A program made the position numbers and the translations under genes. Below are positions 44,048 through 54,965 of a stretch of DNA of 64,000 bases, one piece after another. The stretch's first letter is position 1. Every line of letters starts with the position of its first letter. The DNA lies in NCBI GenBank assembly GCA_947396885.1, contig OX377201.1, positions 28,435,923-28,499,922 of the forward strand, read 5' to 3'. The stretch is from Heligmosomoides polygyrus polygyrus (Eukaryota > Nematoda > Chromadorea > Rhabditida > Heligmosomidae). The notes below the pieces were generated by a model. That model searched no databases and was not told where the DNA came from. It saw nothing but the letters and a program-made list of their open reading frames with translations.

Positions 44048-44108
44048 ATGGGATCCGCTCAGACGAAGCCGTATGTGTTGTACTACCAACCTCGCCGGAG
44101 AAGACGAG
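44048..44108 (+). CDS. Candidate gene B, exon 1 (paralogue of gene A exon 1)
   Basis: The ATG in GAGATGGGA opens MGSAQTKPYVLYYQPRRRR and ends in phase 1 at a strong donor, GACGAG|GTGAGTTT. The MGSxxxK start, the Pro-Tyr, the late Tyr, the Arg cluster and the exon phase match the exon at 4171-4237. Gly2 with Thr6 suits N-myristoylation. A local alternative is a 43-bp intron to an acceptor TTTCTTGCAG (exon 44152-44213, stop TGA, AATAAA at 44343), giving a 39-40-residue basic peptide. The longer splice to 52098 is preferred for its similarity to gene A. The family is unknown. Confidence 0.45.
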
Positions 44109-44469
44109 GTGAGTTTTTGACGTGTGGCTTAAATTTTGGAATTTCTTGCAGTTTCTCGAGTTCCGCACAATGGCAACTCAATATACTACACTACAAAATC
44201 AAAACAAAAGTGAATGAAGACGAAAACCTCCGGGTGATATGCATTATCATTTATTACACGGTTATATTCATATAATATGCCCAAAGAAACCGAAAGAAAC
44301 AGTCAAACAACGACAAACCGCAGAATGTGCTGCTAACTACTGAATAAATCTAAAGCATCTACTTGTCGTGAACCCATATGCAGAAATTTTTGATAGCACT
44401 GTAGCCTGACGGAACGGAACTTTTTTCGATTCTTCTAACGTGACAAAAGCAACCATTGATGGACAAAAA

Positions 44470-47400
44470 CCACGGATCTCCCTCGATAGAGTGCCTTCGG
44501 GCTCTCTTGTTAAGAGGGATCTCGGGCCGCTTGTCGCAGGGCCACGTGGCGCGTCCCCGGGTGGTGGATAGGGGAATTAAACGCGAACCAAATGCGACCG
44601 TGTACTGCCCAGAGACGCAGGTGGGATGCAGGGGATGGACTCCTTGCTCCTGCTGTGTCGGGTCGACGCGTTCCTTGTGCGTGGGAGCGGCATGTTCGTG
44701 CACAGTGTGCGTGGATGTGTCCGTGACTGTGCGGATTGTAACTGTGTCGGCTCGGCCAAAAGCTTGCACTCGGTAGACTGGGAGTACATGTAAGGCGATT
44801 CGAGGCCGCCTTAAGTCTCGCCCCGTCCCTTCGGGCAGTCTGGCTGGCTGCCCGGAGTACCCCGCCCGCACGACAGAGCCTGACTAGCTACCCGTGTTGT
44901 ATTCCAGTCAAACACAGCAGCACTAAAGGGCCTCATTCCCCTGACCCCGAAAGAGCCCCCATTTCTGCAGCGATGGGAAGGACGAGTACGGAGAGGCTGC
45001 TAAAATCTCAGGGCCTAACCAGGCCGCGCAAACTGAGAAGGACTAGGATGACGATCTGTACTTACAACGCCCGCACGCTTGCGTCGGAAGCATCCGTCGA
45101 GGACCTGATGATGCAAGCCAGGAAGATCAAGTACGACGTCATCGGACTGACCGAGACGAGAAGACACCACCCCTGCACGCCGCCTACGACTCCGGAGAAG
45201 AACTGTTCCTCGGAACATGCGACAGCAGGGGAGTAGGCGGCGTTGGTGTCCTCGTCAACACGCACTTGGCCATGAACATCGATTCGTACGAGTCTCTGAC
45301 AAGCCGAATCGGACGTCTGCGACTGAAGCGATGTGGTTCCGTGCCAGCTTTGACTGTGTTCGTCGCGTATGCCCCAACATCCGACTACGACGTCGAAGAC
45401 GTCGAGGCCTTCTACGTGGAGCTGGAGAAGTTCTATAAGGAAGATCACACCTTCTACACGGTGATCGTCGGCGACTTCAACGCCAAGATCGGGCCACGAA
45501 AGTCGCCGGAAGAACTTCACATCGGAACCCACGGTTTGGAGTGGAACGAGCAAGGTGAAAGGCTGTCTGAGTTTATCATGTCGACCAAGACCATCCATGG
45601 AAACTCGCAGTTCCAGAAGCCTCTCTCCCTACGATGGACCTGGGAATCCCCCGGTGGCCAGTTCCACAACGAGATCGACCACATCATCTTCAATCGCAAG
45701 TATTGCCTGACCGATGTCTCCGTTGTCCCCAAGTTCTACACGGGATCGGACCACCGCCTCCTTCGCGCGAGGTTCCGCTTTTCGCGTCAAGGAGAGAAGG
45801 CCGCGAAGTTCAAGAAGAGGAATCCCAGAACGACCATCAACTGGGATCTCTACACCTCTCTTGTCGGCCTTTGGGAAGATGCCGTCGTGGACAACGTCGA
45901 CGAGGAGTACGATCGCTTCGTGCACCATCTCCACGATAGTGCTAAGGGAGCCGAGAGCTTGAAGACCACCAAGAGACGCCTGTCTCCGGAAACTCTCGAG
46001 CTTATACGCCAGCGTGGAGCAGCACGAGCGTCAGGCAACTACCAACTGACGTCCGAGCTTGCAAAGCTATGCAGAGCGGCGATAAAGGAAGATCTCAAGG
46101 AGAGAAGGGCGGAAGTGTTGGCTGAAGCAGCAGAGGCAGGGCTGAGCATCCGCAATGCCCGCCGGAACTTCGCCAACTTCAAGACCAAGATGACCGCTCT
46201 CCGACGTCCTGACGGAACCATCACCTCTTCCAGAAGGACCATGGAGAAAGTCATCCACGAATTCTACTCCGATCTCTTCAATAGCCACGTCCAACTGCCC
46301 CCACGCCATCTTCCGCAGGATGGATACGTCGTCCCCTCTGTTCTCCCTTCCGAGATCCGACACGCCATCTCGTCGGTGAAGAAACGTACAGCACCCGGTC
46401 CCGACAGGATCAGACCCGAACACCTGAAGAACCTCCCGCCAGCGCTCATCAACACCTTGGCACGGCTCTTCACACGCTACCTGTCCGAATGCAAGGTTCC
46501 ATCTCAGTGGAAGACCAGCAAGACCGTTTTGCTGTACAAGAAGGGAGACGTGCACGACATTGGCAACTATCGCCCGATCTGCCTGTTGTCCGTAGTCTAC
46601 AAGCTGTTCACTCGAGTCATTCTGAATAGGATTAGTAGAACGCTGGACGAAGGACAGCCATGCGAACAAGCAGGATTTCGGAGAGGATTCAGCACGATCG
46701 ACCATTACGAAGCTCATCGAAGTGTCGCGAGAGTACAAGCTGCCGCTGTGCCTTACGTTCATCGACCTGAAGAAGGCATTCGACTCCGTCGAGACTGAAG
46801 CGGTCATGGAAGCCCTGCTCACCCAGGGCGTTCCTACTCAGTACATCAGAGTCCTTCGAGAGCTGTACAGTGGATTCACGACCAAGATCTCACCATTCTA
46901 CAACGACGTCGTCATTGACGTGAAGAGAGGGGTTCGACAAGGGGATACCATATCCCCGAAGCTCTTCAGCGCCACCCTCGAAAACGTCATGCGCGAACTA
47001 GAATGGGAAGACATGGGAGTGAAGGTCGACGGCCGACAATTGCACCATCTTCGCTTCGCTGACGACATCGTGCTCATAACACCGAGCATCAGTCAGGCGG
47101 AACGAATGCTGGCCGACTTTGGTCGTGTATGTGGAAGCGTTGGACTGCAGCTGAATCTTACGAAGACGATGTTCATGAAGAACGGATGGGTTTCTGATGC
47201 CCCATTCTCGCTCAACGGAACGAACATCTCCGAATGCTCCAGCTATGTGTATCTGGGTCGCGAAGTCAACATGGCCAACGACCTAGCACCAGAGCTGAGC
47301 AGGAGGAAACGAGCGGCTTGGGGAGCTTTCAAGAGCGTCGAAGAAGTCGTGAAGAAAACGAAGAACGTCCGACTCCGTGCCCACCTATTCGACTCCACTG

Positions 47401-47883
47401 TTCTTCCTGCCCTAACATACGCCTCAGAGACCTGGGTTATACGTAAGCAGGATGAACACGCGATCAGCGTCGCGCAGCGTGGAATCGAGAGGACGATGCT
47501 CGGAGTGACACGACTCACGCAAGTGAGAGAAGGCCTCCGGAGTTCCGAGCTTCGCCGACGTTCGAAGATCAGAGACGCTGTCGCATGGGCCAAGTCGTCG
47601 AAAATTAGGTGGGCCGGCCACGTAATGCGATTCGCAGACACCCGCTGGACGAGAGTCGTCACAGATTGGATTCCGCGGGATGTCAAAAGAACACCAGGAC
47701 GCCCACCAACGCGTTGGTCGGACTTCTTCGTGAAAGCCCTGAACGACCGATATGACGCTCTTCGTGTCCCTCGAGCGAGGAGGATCCATTGGACCACTCT
47801 GGCACGCGACAGGGACGAATGGAGACGCTGCTGGCGCCCGCTCGAGCAAGTCGATGATCAACGGGACGACAGGTGATACAGGT
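44470..47883 (+). mobile_element. RTE-clade non-LTR retrotransposon, nearly full length
   Basis: GATGGACAAAAA occurs directly before (44458-44469) and after (47884-47895) the element, a perfect target-site duplication, so both ends are known. A GC-rich 5'UTR of about 500 bp precedes the coding region, and the 3' end is a short repeat (ACAGGTGATACAGGTGAT), typical of RTE elements, which end in short tandem repeats rather than poly-A. The 3.4-kb length fits RTE. It sits in the proposed first intron of gene B. RTE-like LINEs such as dingo-1 are known from hookworms, but this assignment to clade rests on domain order and tail. Confidence 0.92.
44973..47876 (+). pseudogene. RTE endonuclease-reverse transcriptase, frameshifted
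   Basis: The frame opens MGRTSTERLLKSQ and reaches the endonuclease start (TICTYNARTL, IGLTETRRHH). It shifts near 45169 and continues as an open block at 45266-46798, with AP-endonuclease motifs VGDFNAKIG (residues 68-76 of that block) and SDHRLL (161-166), then reverse transcriptase motifs APGPD (376-380) and NYRPI (434-438). A second break, apparently a deletion of about 10 bp near 46700, shifts the frame again. From 46722 the next block has FIDLKKAFDSVE (13-24), VRQGDTISP (71-79) and the catalytic FADD (112-115), then a C-terminal WAGHVMR and GRPPTRW region ending at 47876. Apart from the two breaks the sequence is clean, so the copy is young. Confidence 0.9.
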
Positions 47884-47971
47884 GATGGACAAAAAATGCC
47901 TACACTTGCGCTAAACCTACCGGTGTCACACTTCATGTACTTGGAATACAATCGTTTATTAAAAAAGGATA

Positions 47972-48250
47972 AAGGACTTAATCCCTTTTGGGATGCGCCA
48001 CGCTTTCTACTTCTGTGGGATGAATGCGTATTTGGCCATACAATGACTTTCGGTGGCCAGCCTCTCCCCAGGCAAGTCTGGTACCAATTCACGGACCCCG
48101 GAGGGATGGAAGCCTTGGAAATCCGAACTAGAAACCTGGTATCGGGAGAGATCGAGGCCTTGGTTGGCCTCGGCGGGAAATGCGAACCAAGACCTGGTAT
48201 CGGGTGTAGGCGACAGCCTGCGCCTCCTCCGATTGGCTATACACGCCCAT
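47972..48250 (-). mobile_element. SINE-1 copy with internal duplication
   Basis: Tail side AAAGGATAAAGGACTTAATC and CTTTTGGGATGCGCCACGCT. The CCTTGG...AAATCCGAACTAGAAAC-CTGGTATCGGG segment is repeated as CCTTGGTTGGCCTCGGCGGG with a second CTGGTATCGGG, so the B-box region is present twice. It lies about 80 bp behind the RTE 3' end. Confidence 0.75.
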
Positions 48251-48349
48251 GAGTCGTGTAGTAATAATAATAGATACCGTTTTCCCTTCAAGCTGTTCAC
48301 CTTTCCGTTTTAATCCTTATATTCACTTCGCAAAAAATAAATCAGAATA

Positions 48350-48395
48350 AAGGGTAAAAGGACGTTACTCATTTTTTTGGATGCGCCATGCATAG
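48350..48395 (-). mobile_element. SINE-1 3' end fragment
   Basis: AATAAAGGGTAAAAGGACGT and TTTTTTGGATGCGCCATGCA only; the body and head are missing. Confidence 0.55.
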
Positions 48396-48399
48396 CTAA

Positions 48400-49960
48400 C
48401 CTCAAAGTAGACACGTTGAAACAGAAACAAAGTAGTCTTTTGTTTCAAAGAAATTTATATGAACAAACTCTTATGCGGCGTGTCTTACGAAGAAATGTGC
48501 ACGCTTTTTTGAATCAGCGTAGGATTTCTATTTCTCTGACTAAACAGTGTTTTAGCCTATTTCCAAAGTGATCCGACACAAGGTTCGTGTGAAGAGATTT
48601 AGTCGTGCACTCGTCCTCAACATTGCAATGCTTATTTGATTGATGGTGTAAATGCTGTTTACCTGAAGTTGTGCTGGGGGGATTGGTGGTTCATTTCACC
48701 TATTTCTTCCATTCTTCTATTCGCTTTTGCAATGTATAGATTTATAAACATGCAAACAACGGTTATCATTCATATCTATATTCATATTCTGTCATTCTTA
48801 TAAACAATTCAACGCAAAGAACAACGCAATCTCCCCATATAGCAGATAAGCGTCCGCTGACCTCCTGTCCGTTAGGATAAACCGAAAAATATTGTTTGAA
48901 GTCAAATGATAAGAATTTTGACTTTACATATTTGAATAGTGTCGTTACATTTTAAGACACTACACGAAGGCGAATTCTTAATGAAAAATTCTTTATAGAA
49001 ATATAACTTCAATTGGCTTGGACAACGTCCATTCAAACTTTGCATACATCTGAATGAGTTTGCAAAATGTTCATGTTACTTCGAGAAGAGTAAGGCTTCG
49101 AAATAAAGAGTGTCCGGTTTAAAACGAAAAGTGTCCACTTTGAAGTGAAGTTTATGAAATTCGAATCCACTCTGCTCGTTCTCTAAGCTTGCGTCAGTAG
49201 ACTGATGCTCCACATTTATCTTTGGAGATTTCTTTCACGATCCAGCAGCGAAGCCGCTAATGTTTGTGTTTTTCAATGGCTTCTGCTGTGGAGTGTGGGT
49301 GTTGGCTTCAAGCACATATGTAAACAATAGAATGCGTGCGTATTTACAAGCGAAACAACAAACAATTCGCTAAGTCTAACTATCGGCAGTTCAAGGTAAC
49401 CTCAACGGTAATCTCGAGGAAAAGCAATCATCAGCTGGTGGGGAAGATGTTAATTATTGGGCGGAACTTTTTGGTAAGATCCGTTGACCACCTAAAACCC
49501 AATAATGGCGGTAACAAAGGTGTAGCTTAGAATATAGGTAGACTTCGTGAAACACGCGACCTACGTAGAACTAGGCTAAGCACTGTTCTGAGCTATGCCT
49601 ACGACAAGGGAAATTCGTCGTCACTCAAAGCCATTGGACCAAACCTGCCATTGGGCTCGAGAAATTTGGCTTCAATCTCTATCCGAATAATACACCGGAT
49701 TGCCAAGTCAATGCAATTTCCTCTCAGATAGGTCTGCCTTTATTTCACGGAAGAAATGCGGACGGTGTGGTACTTAGTGGGTTGATGGCCAACCGGGTTG
49801 AGTCACTTCCCGAAGTTTGAGCAGGGAGACAAAGAGGAGGCATATATTTGTGCTAATTGATACCAGTACTGCGTGAACGTGGCAAGGTGGATGATGCAGT
49901 CCGGGCTTTAATTGGCTTCCGTGTCGCGCTCTTTGCAAACGGCTGGGCAGAAATCCCATA
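48400..49960. other. Probable intron sequence without recognised features
   Basis: AT-rich. No domain or splice-supported exon was found. If gene B is real this is intron 1. Confidence 0.35.
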
Positions 49961-49971
49961 TGTACCGAAAA

Positions 49972-50329
49972 GAGAAGGCCTCCGGAGTTCTGAGCTTCGC
50001 CGACGTTCGAAGGTCAGAGACGCTGTCTCATGGGCCAAGTTGTCGAAAATTAGGTGGGCCGGCCACGTAATGCGATTCGCTTACACCGCTGGACGAGAGC
50101 CATCACCGACTGGATTCCGCGGGATGTCAAGAGAACACCGGGACGCCCACCAACACGTTGGTCGGACTTCTTCGTGAAAGCCCTGGAAGACCGATATGAC
50201 GCTCTTCGTGTCCTTCGAGCGTGGGGGATCCATTGGACCACTCTGGCACACGGCAGGGACGAATGGAAAAGCTGCTGGCGCCCGCTCGAGCAAGTCGATG
50301 ATCAACGGGTCAACAGGTGATACAGGTGA
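49972..50329 (+). mobile_element. 5'-truncated RTE copy, 358 bp, with target duplication
   Basis: It holds only the last coding part and the 3' tail of the same RTE family ([30 protein letters not shown], then a 1-nt frameshift, then [16 protein letters not shown]). The tail ACAGGTGATACAGGTGA is the same. TACCGAAAA flanks it on both sides (49963-49971 and 50330-50338). Severe 5' truncation is the usual result of target-primed reverse transcription. Confidence 0.9.
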
Positions 50330-50769
50330 TACCGAAAAACTCAAGCGGCGGTGAGTTAAACCCAAAATCCACTTGGTCATAGCTAACATGGACTGCACGG
50401 CTTGCAGAAATTTCAAGAGATTTTTTCGAGGTGTTAGCAGTGTCTCACAGGCTTCACAACCGAATACTACTGAATCTACGTAAGAGAATCTCCGGATCTA
50501 TCCTAGTCGGAGTGGGGCTTGTGATGTTTTTACTCACCATTCAATATCTTGGAAATGACCGAGAGCTTCACCTGCTGCCCCGAGGTGTTGACGATTCTTT
50601 GGCAAATTCAAGTGAGGAGGCGCTGTGGCGTGGTTGTGCAGATACAATTGTCACCAATGGTTTGCATCTTCCGACTAGGTTAGATCCGAATCTCCTGGAT
50701 TCAAGTCATTTTCTTTGATTGAGGCTCAGGCCGGTGCAACTGAAGTTATAAAAAATGGATGGTTCTATT

Positions 50770-51010
50770 AATGCACTCGTCTTAGGTGGTCACTTGCTGA
50801 TATCACCGGTCGGCTCATTCCGATATACGGGTGGGTGCAGATTGCTCCTACGACGTGTGAATGTTATGTTCTTTCAACCAGCGCCGGTGGTGCAATGATG
50901 TATAATCTTGCTAGGAAAGCACTAAGCACGGGTTTGAGTCTTATCTCGAGCGAGACTTCTCATTGTAACGAAAAATTGCTGCAGCAGCATAGTAATATGT
51001 TTTTTATTAG
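50770..51010 (+). mobile_element. SINE-2 copy
   Basis: GCTGATATCACCGGTCGGCT, GATATACGGGTGGGTGC, then AGCGCCGGTGGTGCAATGAT and a diverged T-arm (GGGTTTGAGTCTTATC). The order is the same as in copy 1, but without its left hairpin. Confidence 0.6.
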
Positions 51011-51182
51011 AACCGAATGACAGTTAGTAACTATGTCTGATTTAAAAGTTTGTCTAAAGGTAATGTTAGCATTGCTGCTAGAGATCGCATCTTTGCGTGC
51101 GAATTCGGTTCCGTCGAGGTTTTCTTTGCAACTACGAATGCGTATACTCACGTAGATATGTACCTGTAACTAACTATTTGGG

Positions 51183-51475
51183 GGCGTGTAGGGAAGTTGG
51201 AGGAGGTGCCGGCTGTCACGTGCATCGTAACACCAGGCTCCTGGATAGGATTTTCCACACAGGCTAACCAAGCCTTCCATCCTTCCGGGGTTAGCGAACT
51301 GGTAGCATATTTATCTGGGAAGGATAAAGAGCTGAGTTTTGCATTAGTTGACCATTGGAGGTCATTGTACAAGCCAAATGCGCATTCAGTTACTCCCGTC
51401 ACGCCCCGTAGAAGTAGAATGCATGGCGCATCCCGTTCGGGAACGAGTAATGCCGTCCTTTATCCTTTGTTTTTT
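51183..51475 (+). mobile_element. SINE-1 copy, nearly complete
   Basis: Head GTGTAGGGAAGTTGGAGGAG (A box damaged), body TTATCTGGGAAGGATAAAGA, AGTAGAATGCATGGCGCATC, and tail TGCCGTCCTTTATCCTTTGT. Overlapping frames on both strands are not genes. Confidence 0.75.
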
Positions 51476-51703
51476 TATTAGCGATACATTACATCTTAGG
51501 AAGGATCAAAATATTGAAGGGAGATAAAGCAAAAATTTTAAGCCGTGCAATGTGAAATATATCTGTGACCACTGCAGTGATGGAGTGCTTGGCCTACAAC
51601 CAGAATACGAAGAGGATTTCATTTTCTTCCCTTTCTTCTGCTGCACAGAACGTTATCCTTCCTTTTTTTCAACTAGCACTAAGAGTCTTACTTCTCTTTT
51701 TAG

Positions 51704-51882
51704 TAAATACTCGTCTTCGTTGTAGCAATGAAGCTAATAATCTCGCTCGCTCAAAAGGCGAAAAAGAACTCGCCATAAAATTGAGGACATCCGGCCTCCC
51801 TGAATCTTCAAAAACGCTCGCTGCGGGGAAGAGAAACATAAACTGTTCTTCAACTCGTTTCGGTTTGACACTGTATGAGTGA
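51704..51882 (+). CDS. Candidate exon near gene B
   Basis: The acceptor CTTCTCTTTTTAG is strong. With a phase 1 start the frame reads NTRLRCSNEANNLARSKGEK, ELAIKLRTSGLPESSKTLAA, GKRNINCSSTRFGLTLYE and then stops. It could be an alternative last exon after 44108 (G + TA gives Val), or an internal exon using a weak donor at TTCG|GTTTGA, which would join exon 52098 in frame. No gene A counterpart was found. Confidence 0.22.
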
Positions 51883-52097
51883 GCTAACCCGGCAATTTCA
51901 GTTCAAAGAGCCTTCAGAAATCTGTTTGACATAGCCGAAATAGTTAACAATGCGAAGAAACACAGCATCCGTAACCTGCTGAAATACACGCAATAGAATT
52001 GGAGACTTCAAGCCTCCCAAGACCTTTAATTCGCTAATTTAAAACAGTTGAATGTGAACGTATACGTGGACTGCCTTGAAAAAACCACAATTTTCAG

Positions 52098-52214
52098 ATG
52101 TTAGCAGCAATTACTCTAAGGAGTACTCGCAGTACTGGACCGCTTCGTCAAGGAATAAGGACTCGAATTTCTTCGTCGAGCGAAACGCGTACTCATTTGC
52201 AAATGGGGAAGATT
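52098..52214 (+). CDS. Candidate gene B, exon 2 (paralogue of gene A exon 2)
   Basis: The exon lies between acceptor CACAATTTTCAG and donor GATT|GTGAGTATA, phase 1 in and out. The frame reads D, then VSSNYSKEYSQYWTASSRNK, DSNFFVERNAYSFANGED. Against 6330-6449 it keeps V-S-x-N-x-S-K-x-Y-S-x-Y-W, the Ser pair, Lys, Phe and R-N-x-Y-S-F, with one codon deleted. Flanking intron sequence is not alike, so this is not a recent duplication. The downstream exons probably lie farther right or outside the window. Confidence 0.6.
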
Positions 52215-52631
52215 GTGAGTATAGTTCTGCTCAGCCTTCATTAGATTTTTTTCCAGTAATTTTTTCGATGAGCGCTCGATGAGCGCTCATTTCCGAGATT
52301 TACTTTTTCAAGCACAAAAGAGAAAGCAAACACAGGCACTTTCCGTCCTCTGATTAATGCGCTTGGCTTTTCTCTCTCAGCAACCTCTTTCGAATATATG
52401 ATTTCCAGTGTTTAAGGGCAGTAGAATAATGCACTTTCTTTTTATTCGCGTCTAAGTTCACCCATGCAACCCTTGATTCTTGACACCAAACCTCTAGGTT
52501 CTATAAAACGGGTGCCCGGCTGAACTTAGTGTCCAGAGATAGCAGCCGCCCTTAAGTTTAAATGTCTAGTGGACCTTTATGATGTTTTTAAGTTCCTCTG
52601 TTTTTAAGCAGTGTATAGAAGAGGAGATTAA

Positions 52632-52690
52632 AGTCGGCGTTAGTCCTTCTTGGAATGCGCCACACTATCTACTTCTACGGGGTAAAGTGC
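52632..52690 (-). mobile_element. SINE-1 3' fragment
   Basis: AAGTCGGCGTTAGTCCTTCT, GGAATGCGCCACACTATCTA and CTTCTACGGGGTAAA only. Confidence 0.6.
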
Positions 52691-52996
52691 TGGCAATCTA
52701 AAGCGTTTTTCGCCTAGACGACGTTTTTGACCTGTCGAAATTCAACCACAGGAAAGCATTTAATAGCGATTGCCACCGATGGATAAGGCATTAATTGTCT
52801 ACACCCTCAGATGAACGCCATTTCGCCGTTGCGTCTAAAAAATGAATTATATTCTCATCCTCCATGAACGTGTTGGATAACTGACCATAACGAATTCACC
52901 TAATCTTTGAACAATAATGCTAGAATAATAGCAATTCCAATGACAAAGTTGCCGTAATCCGCTCCGAAAAAGTTGTTCTTTGCCTCGTCGTCTCTT

Positions 52997-53785
52997 TGAA
53001 GATGACAAAAAGGCAAGACATGCATTCCTGAGCTGAAAAACAGCAGCACCTTTCATGTATTACTAGGAAGGCATTGTAGTCTTTTACGTACTTTACGAAC
53101 ATTCCTAATTGTACGATCAGAGAAGCAAAAACACAAAATAAAACACCGTACAAACCAAATCGATGAACTATAACCAGACTTGCTTGTGTTGGCCTCAGGC
53201 TTCCGCTCGCGTGCTTGAACGCTTAATCCTTCATTTCATAGTCAAAGATGACTTAACTTTTCTCTTTGACATTATCGCTGCTCCATTTGTGCCCTTCTCC
53301 CTTGTCACATTCACATGCCTTTTGCAAAACTGGGACGGGTCTATTGAGATGGTTGCCATTACAAACCTTAGATTTCTTGAATAAATAAATAAGTAAATAA
53401 ACAAATAAATAAATAGTGAAATGAGTCAGAGGGACAAGGTGAATAAATTATCGCATTAGAATCAGCACAAAGGCAGAACCATGATAAAGTCAATGAAAAA
53501 ATAGTCTATGAAATCAGGGATCAGTTGTTCACGCACGAGAGCAGGAACCTGAGGACAAAACACACATAAGTATCGACCTATGGTTCATAGGAATTTTACC
53601 TATTTATTTATTTATTTTGATTTGTACGGTGTTTTACTTTGTGTTCTTATTTCTCTGATCTTAAGTATCTTCCACAGGGTATTACGTAAATGATTACAAC
53701 GTCTTTCTCGCAAACAAGCCAGGTGTTGCCGTTTTTCAGCTCCGGTATTCATGTCTTGTCTTCTTCTTGTCCTCTTCAGCAAGGC
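52997..53785. repeat. Inverted repeat with about 155-bp arms
   Basis: The left arm (about 52997-53152) read in reverse gives TTGTACGGTGTTTTATTTTG, ACTACAATGCCTTCC and TTTTTCAGCTCAGGAATGCA. The right arm (53620-53785) gives TTGTACGGTGTTTTACTTTG, ATTACAACGTCTTTC and TTTTTCAGCTCCGGTATTCA. Identity is about 70-75%. The region between carries A-rich LINE-like tails. Similar hydrophobic frames (YGVL.CV..SLI, MSCL) appear in both arms. Confidence 0.65.
53380..53416 (+). repeat. (AAATA)n run
   Basis: GAATAAATAAATAAGTAAAT and further AAATA units. A-rich tails of this type end CR1-like LINEs, so the preceding 200 bp may be a LINE 3' end. Confidence 0.7.
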
Positions 53786-54089
53786 GACGTAAACCACCCT
53801 GTTCTAACCGTTGATTTCTCTGCGGCAAAGGACGTCTTTGCTTGGAGCAAATGGGATATTAATGTAACTTCTAACATAGGAAGACGTAACTTTGAACTAG
53901 CGCCTAGAACTCCTGCCTGAGTTCTGTGTTGATGGCGTTCCTTTGTAGTTTTGTTATACCTCCCGATATTGATGTTGCTAATTTTATCTGTCAATAACAC
54001 AACAAGGCAAGATTCCTATTCAGTTACCTAAACAAACAACAGATGCCCCATCAAGGTTGAGTCGACGCGACTCAAGAAAGGGTAGAAGG

Positions 54090-54285
54090 AGGGAAGGGGG
54101 AACGGGATTAGTGGAATCTCGGACGAAGGAGCAGATTTGGGCATCCTGTGGACTGGGCTCTTGGAGAGGGAGAAGAGCGGGATTTGGTAGTCCTGTTGAG
54201 GGGATTCGCGAATTGGGGAGCGGGATCGGTGGCGTCCTCTTAACGGGTCTGTAGGTGAGAAGGAGCGGGATTCAGCGTCCTGTCG
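54090..54285 (-). repeat. Degenerate 45-bp tandem repeat
   Basis: The motif GAGC(G/A)G(G)ATTTGG...TCCTGT recurs at about 54130, 54175, 54215 and 54260. On the minus strand a 93-codon frame (54309-54028) runs through it as 15-residue units rich in Ser, Pro and Arg (RHRSRSPIRESPQQD, RMPKSAPSSEIPLIP). The period is a multiple of three, so coding is possible, but no splice or start evidence supports it. Confidence 0.5.
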
Positions 54286-54924
54286 GCGGGCAGCAGCACC
54301 ACTCATCAATCGGACCCACCGCTATTCGGTCCACTTCTGGCCCAAATTTCCTCGAGTGGTTGACGAGGTATGGTAAATTGCATGAGAAGGTTGAAGACGC
54401 CAATTTTGGAGCTGCGTTTGGGGCGACAGCGAGGACGAAATGATAACTGCTGAAGAACCTGGTTCGACTAGCGACTTATGATGTGGGAAGCTGGACAATG
54501 TTTTTCCCAACAGTCACCTGCCACCATTAGCGCTATTTCAATGACCACTGATAGATACCTGGTTTCGTTGTTATTTGCGCAGAAGCTGTTAATTCCCTTA
54601 TACCCAGCACTTAGGACGAACTCCAAAATTCCGTGTAAATATCCGTAAACCATGAACTATATCAAATTTATTCATTTAACTGAACCTTATTCAAACAATT
54701 CTGCGTGGTATTGTGCTCCATCACACTTTTTAGAGAATGTTATTTTTAGTACTCTGAGTCAGATCTTCTGAATTGCTGCAGAAGGCAGTTTTTTGTCAAG
54801 CTGCAGCTCCTAGTGCTATTCAAAGTTCTACTTAGTACATGAAATGTAAATTATTTGTTGGCAGATGTGACTGATTTCATCGATACTGTTTTTCTATATG
54901 TTCTGTTCCGCATGTGCACTGCGG

Positions 54925-54965
54925 ATGCAGTAAAGAATAAATAAAGATATAATAAATAAATAAAC
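54925..54965 (+). repeat. A-rich tail, probable LINE 3' end
   Basis: AAAGAATAAATAAAGATATA and ATAAATAAATAAACC. The preceding sequence has no recognisable coding remains. Confidence 0.5.

Noticed and set aside
44152..44213. Exon 2 of a tiny two-exon gene (43-bp intron, stop, AATAAA at 44343)
   Set aside because: Splice sites fit, but the product would be only about 40 residues, and the similarity of 44048/52098 to gene A favours the long splice. Kept as an alternative, not called.
45634..46822. Open frames of 60-250 codons in other frames over the RTE coding region
   Set aside because: Shadows of the GC-rich RTE frame with no domains of their own.
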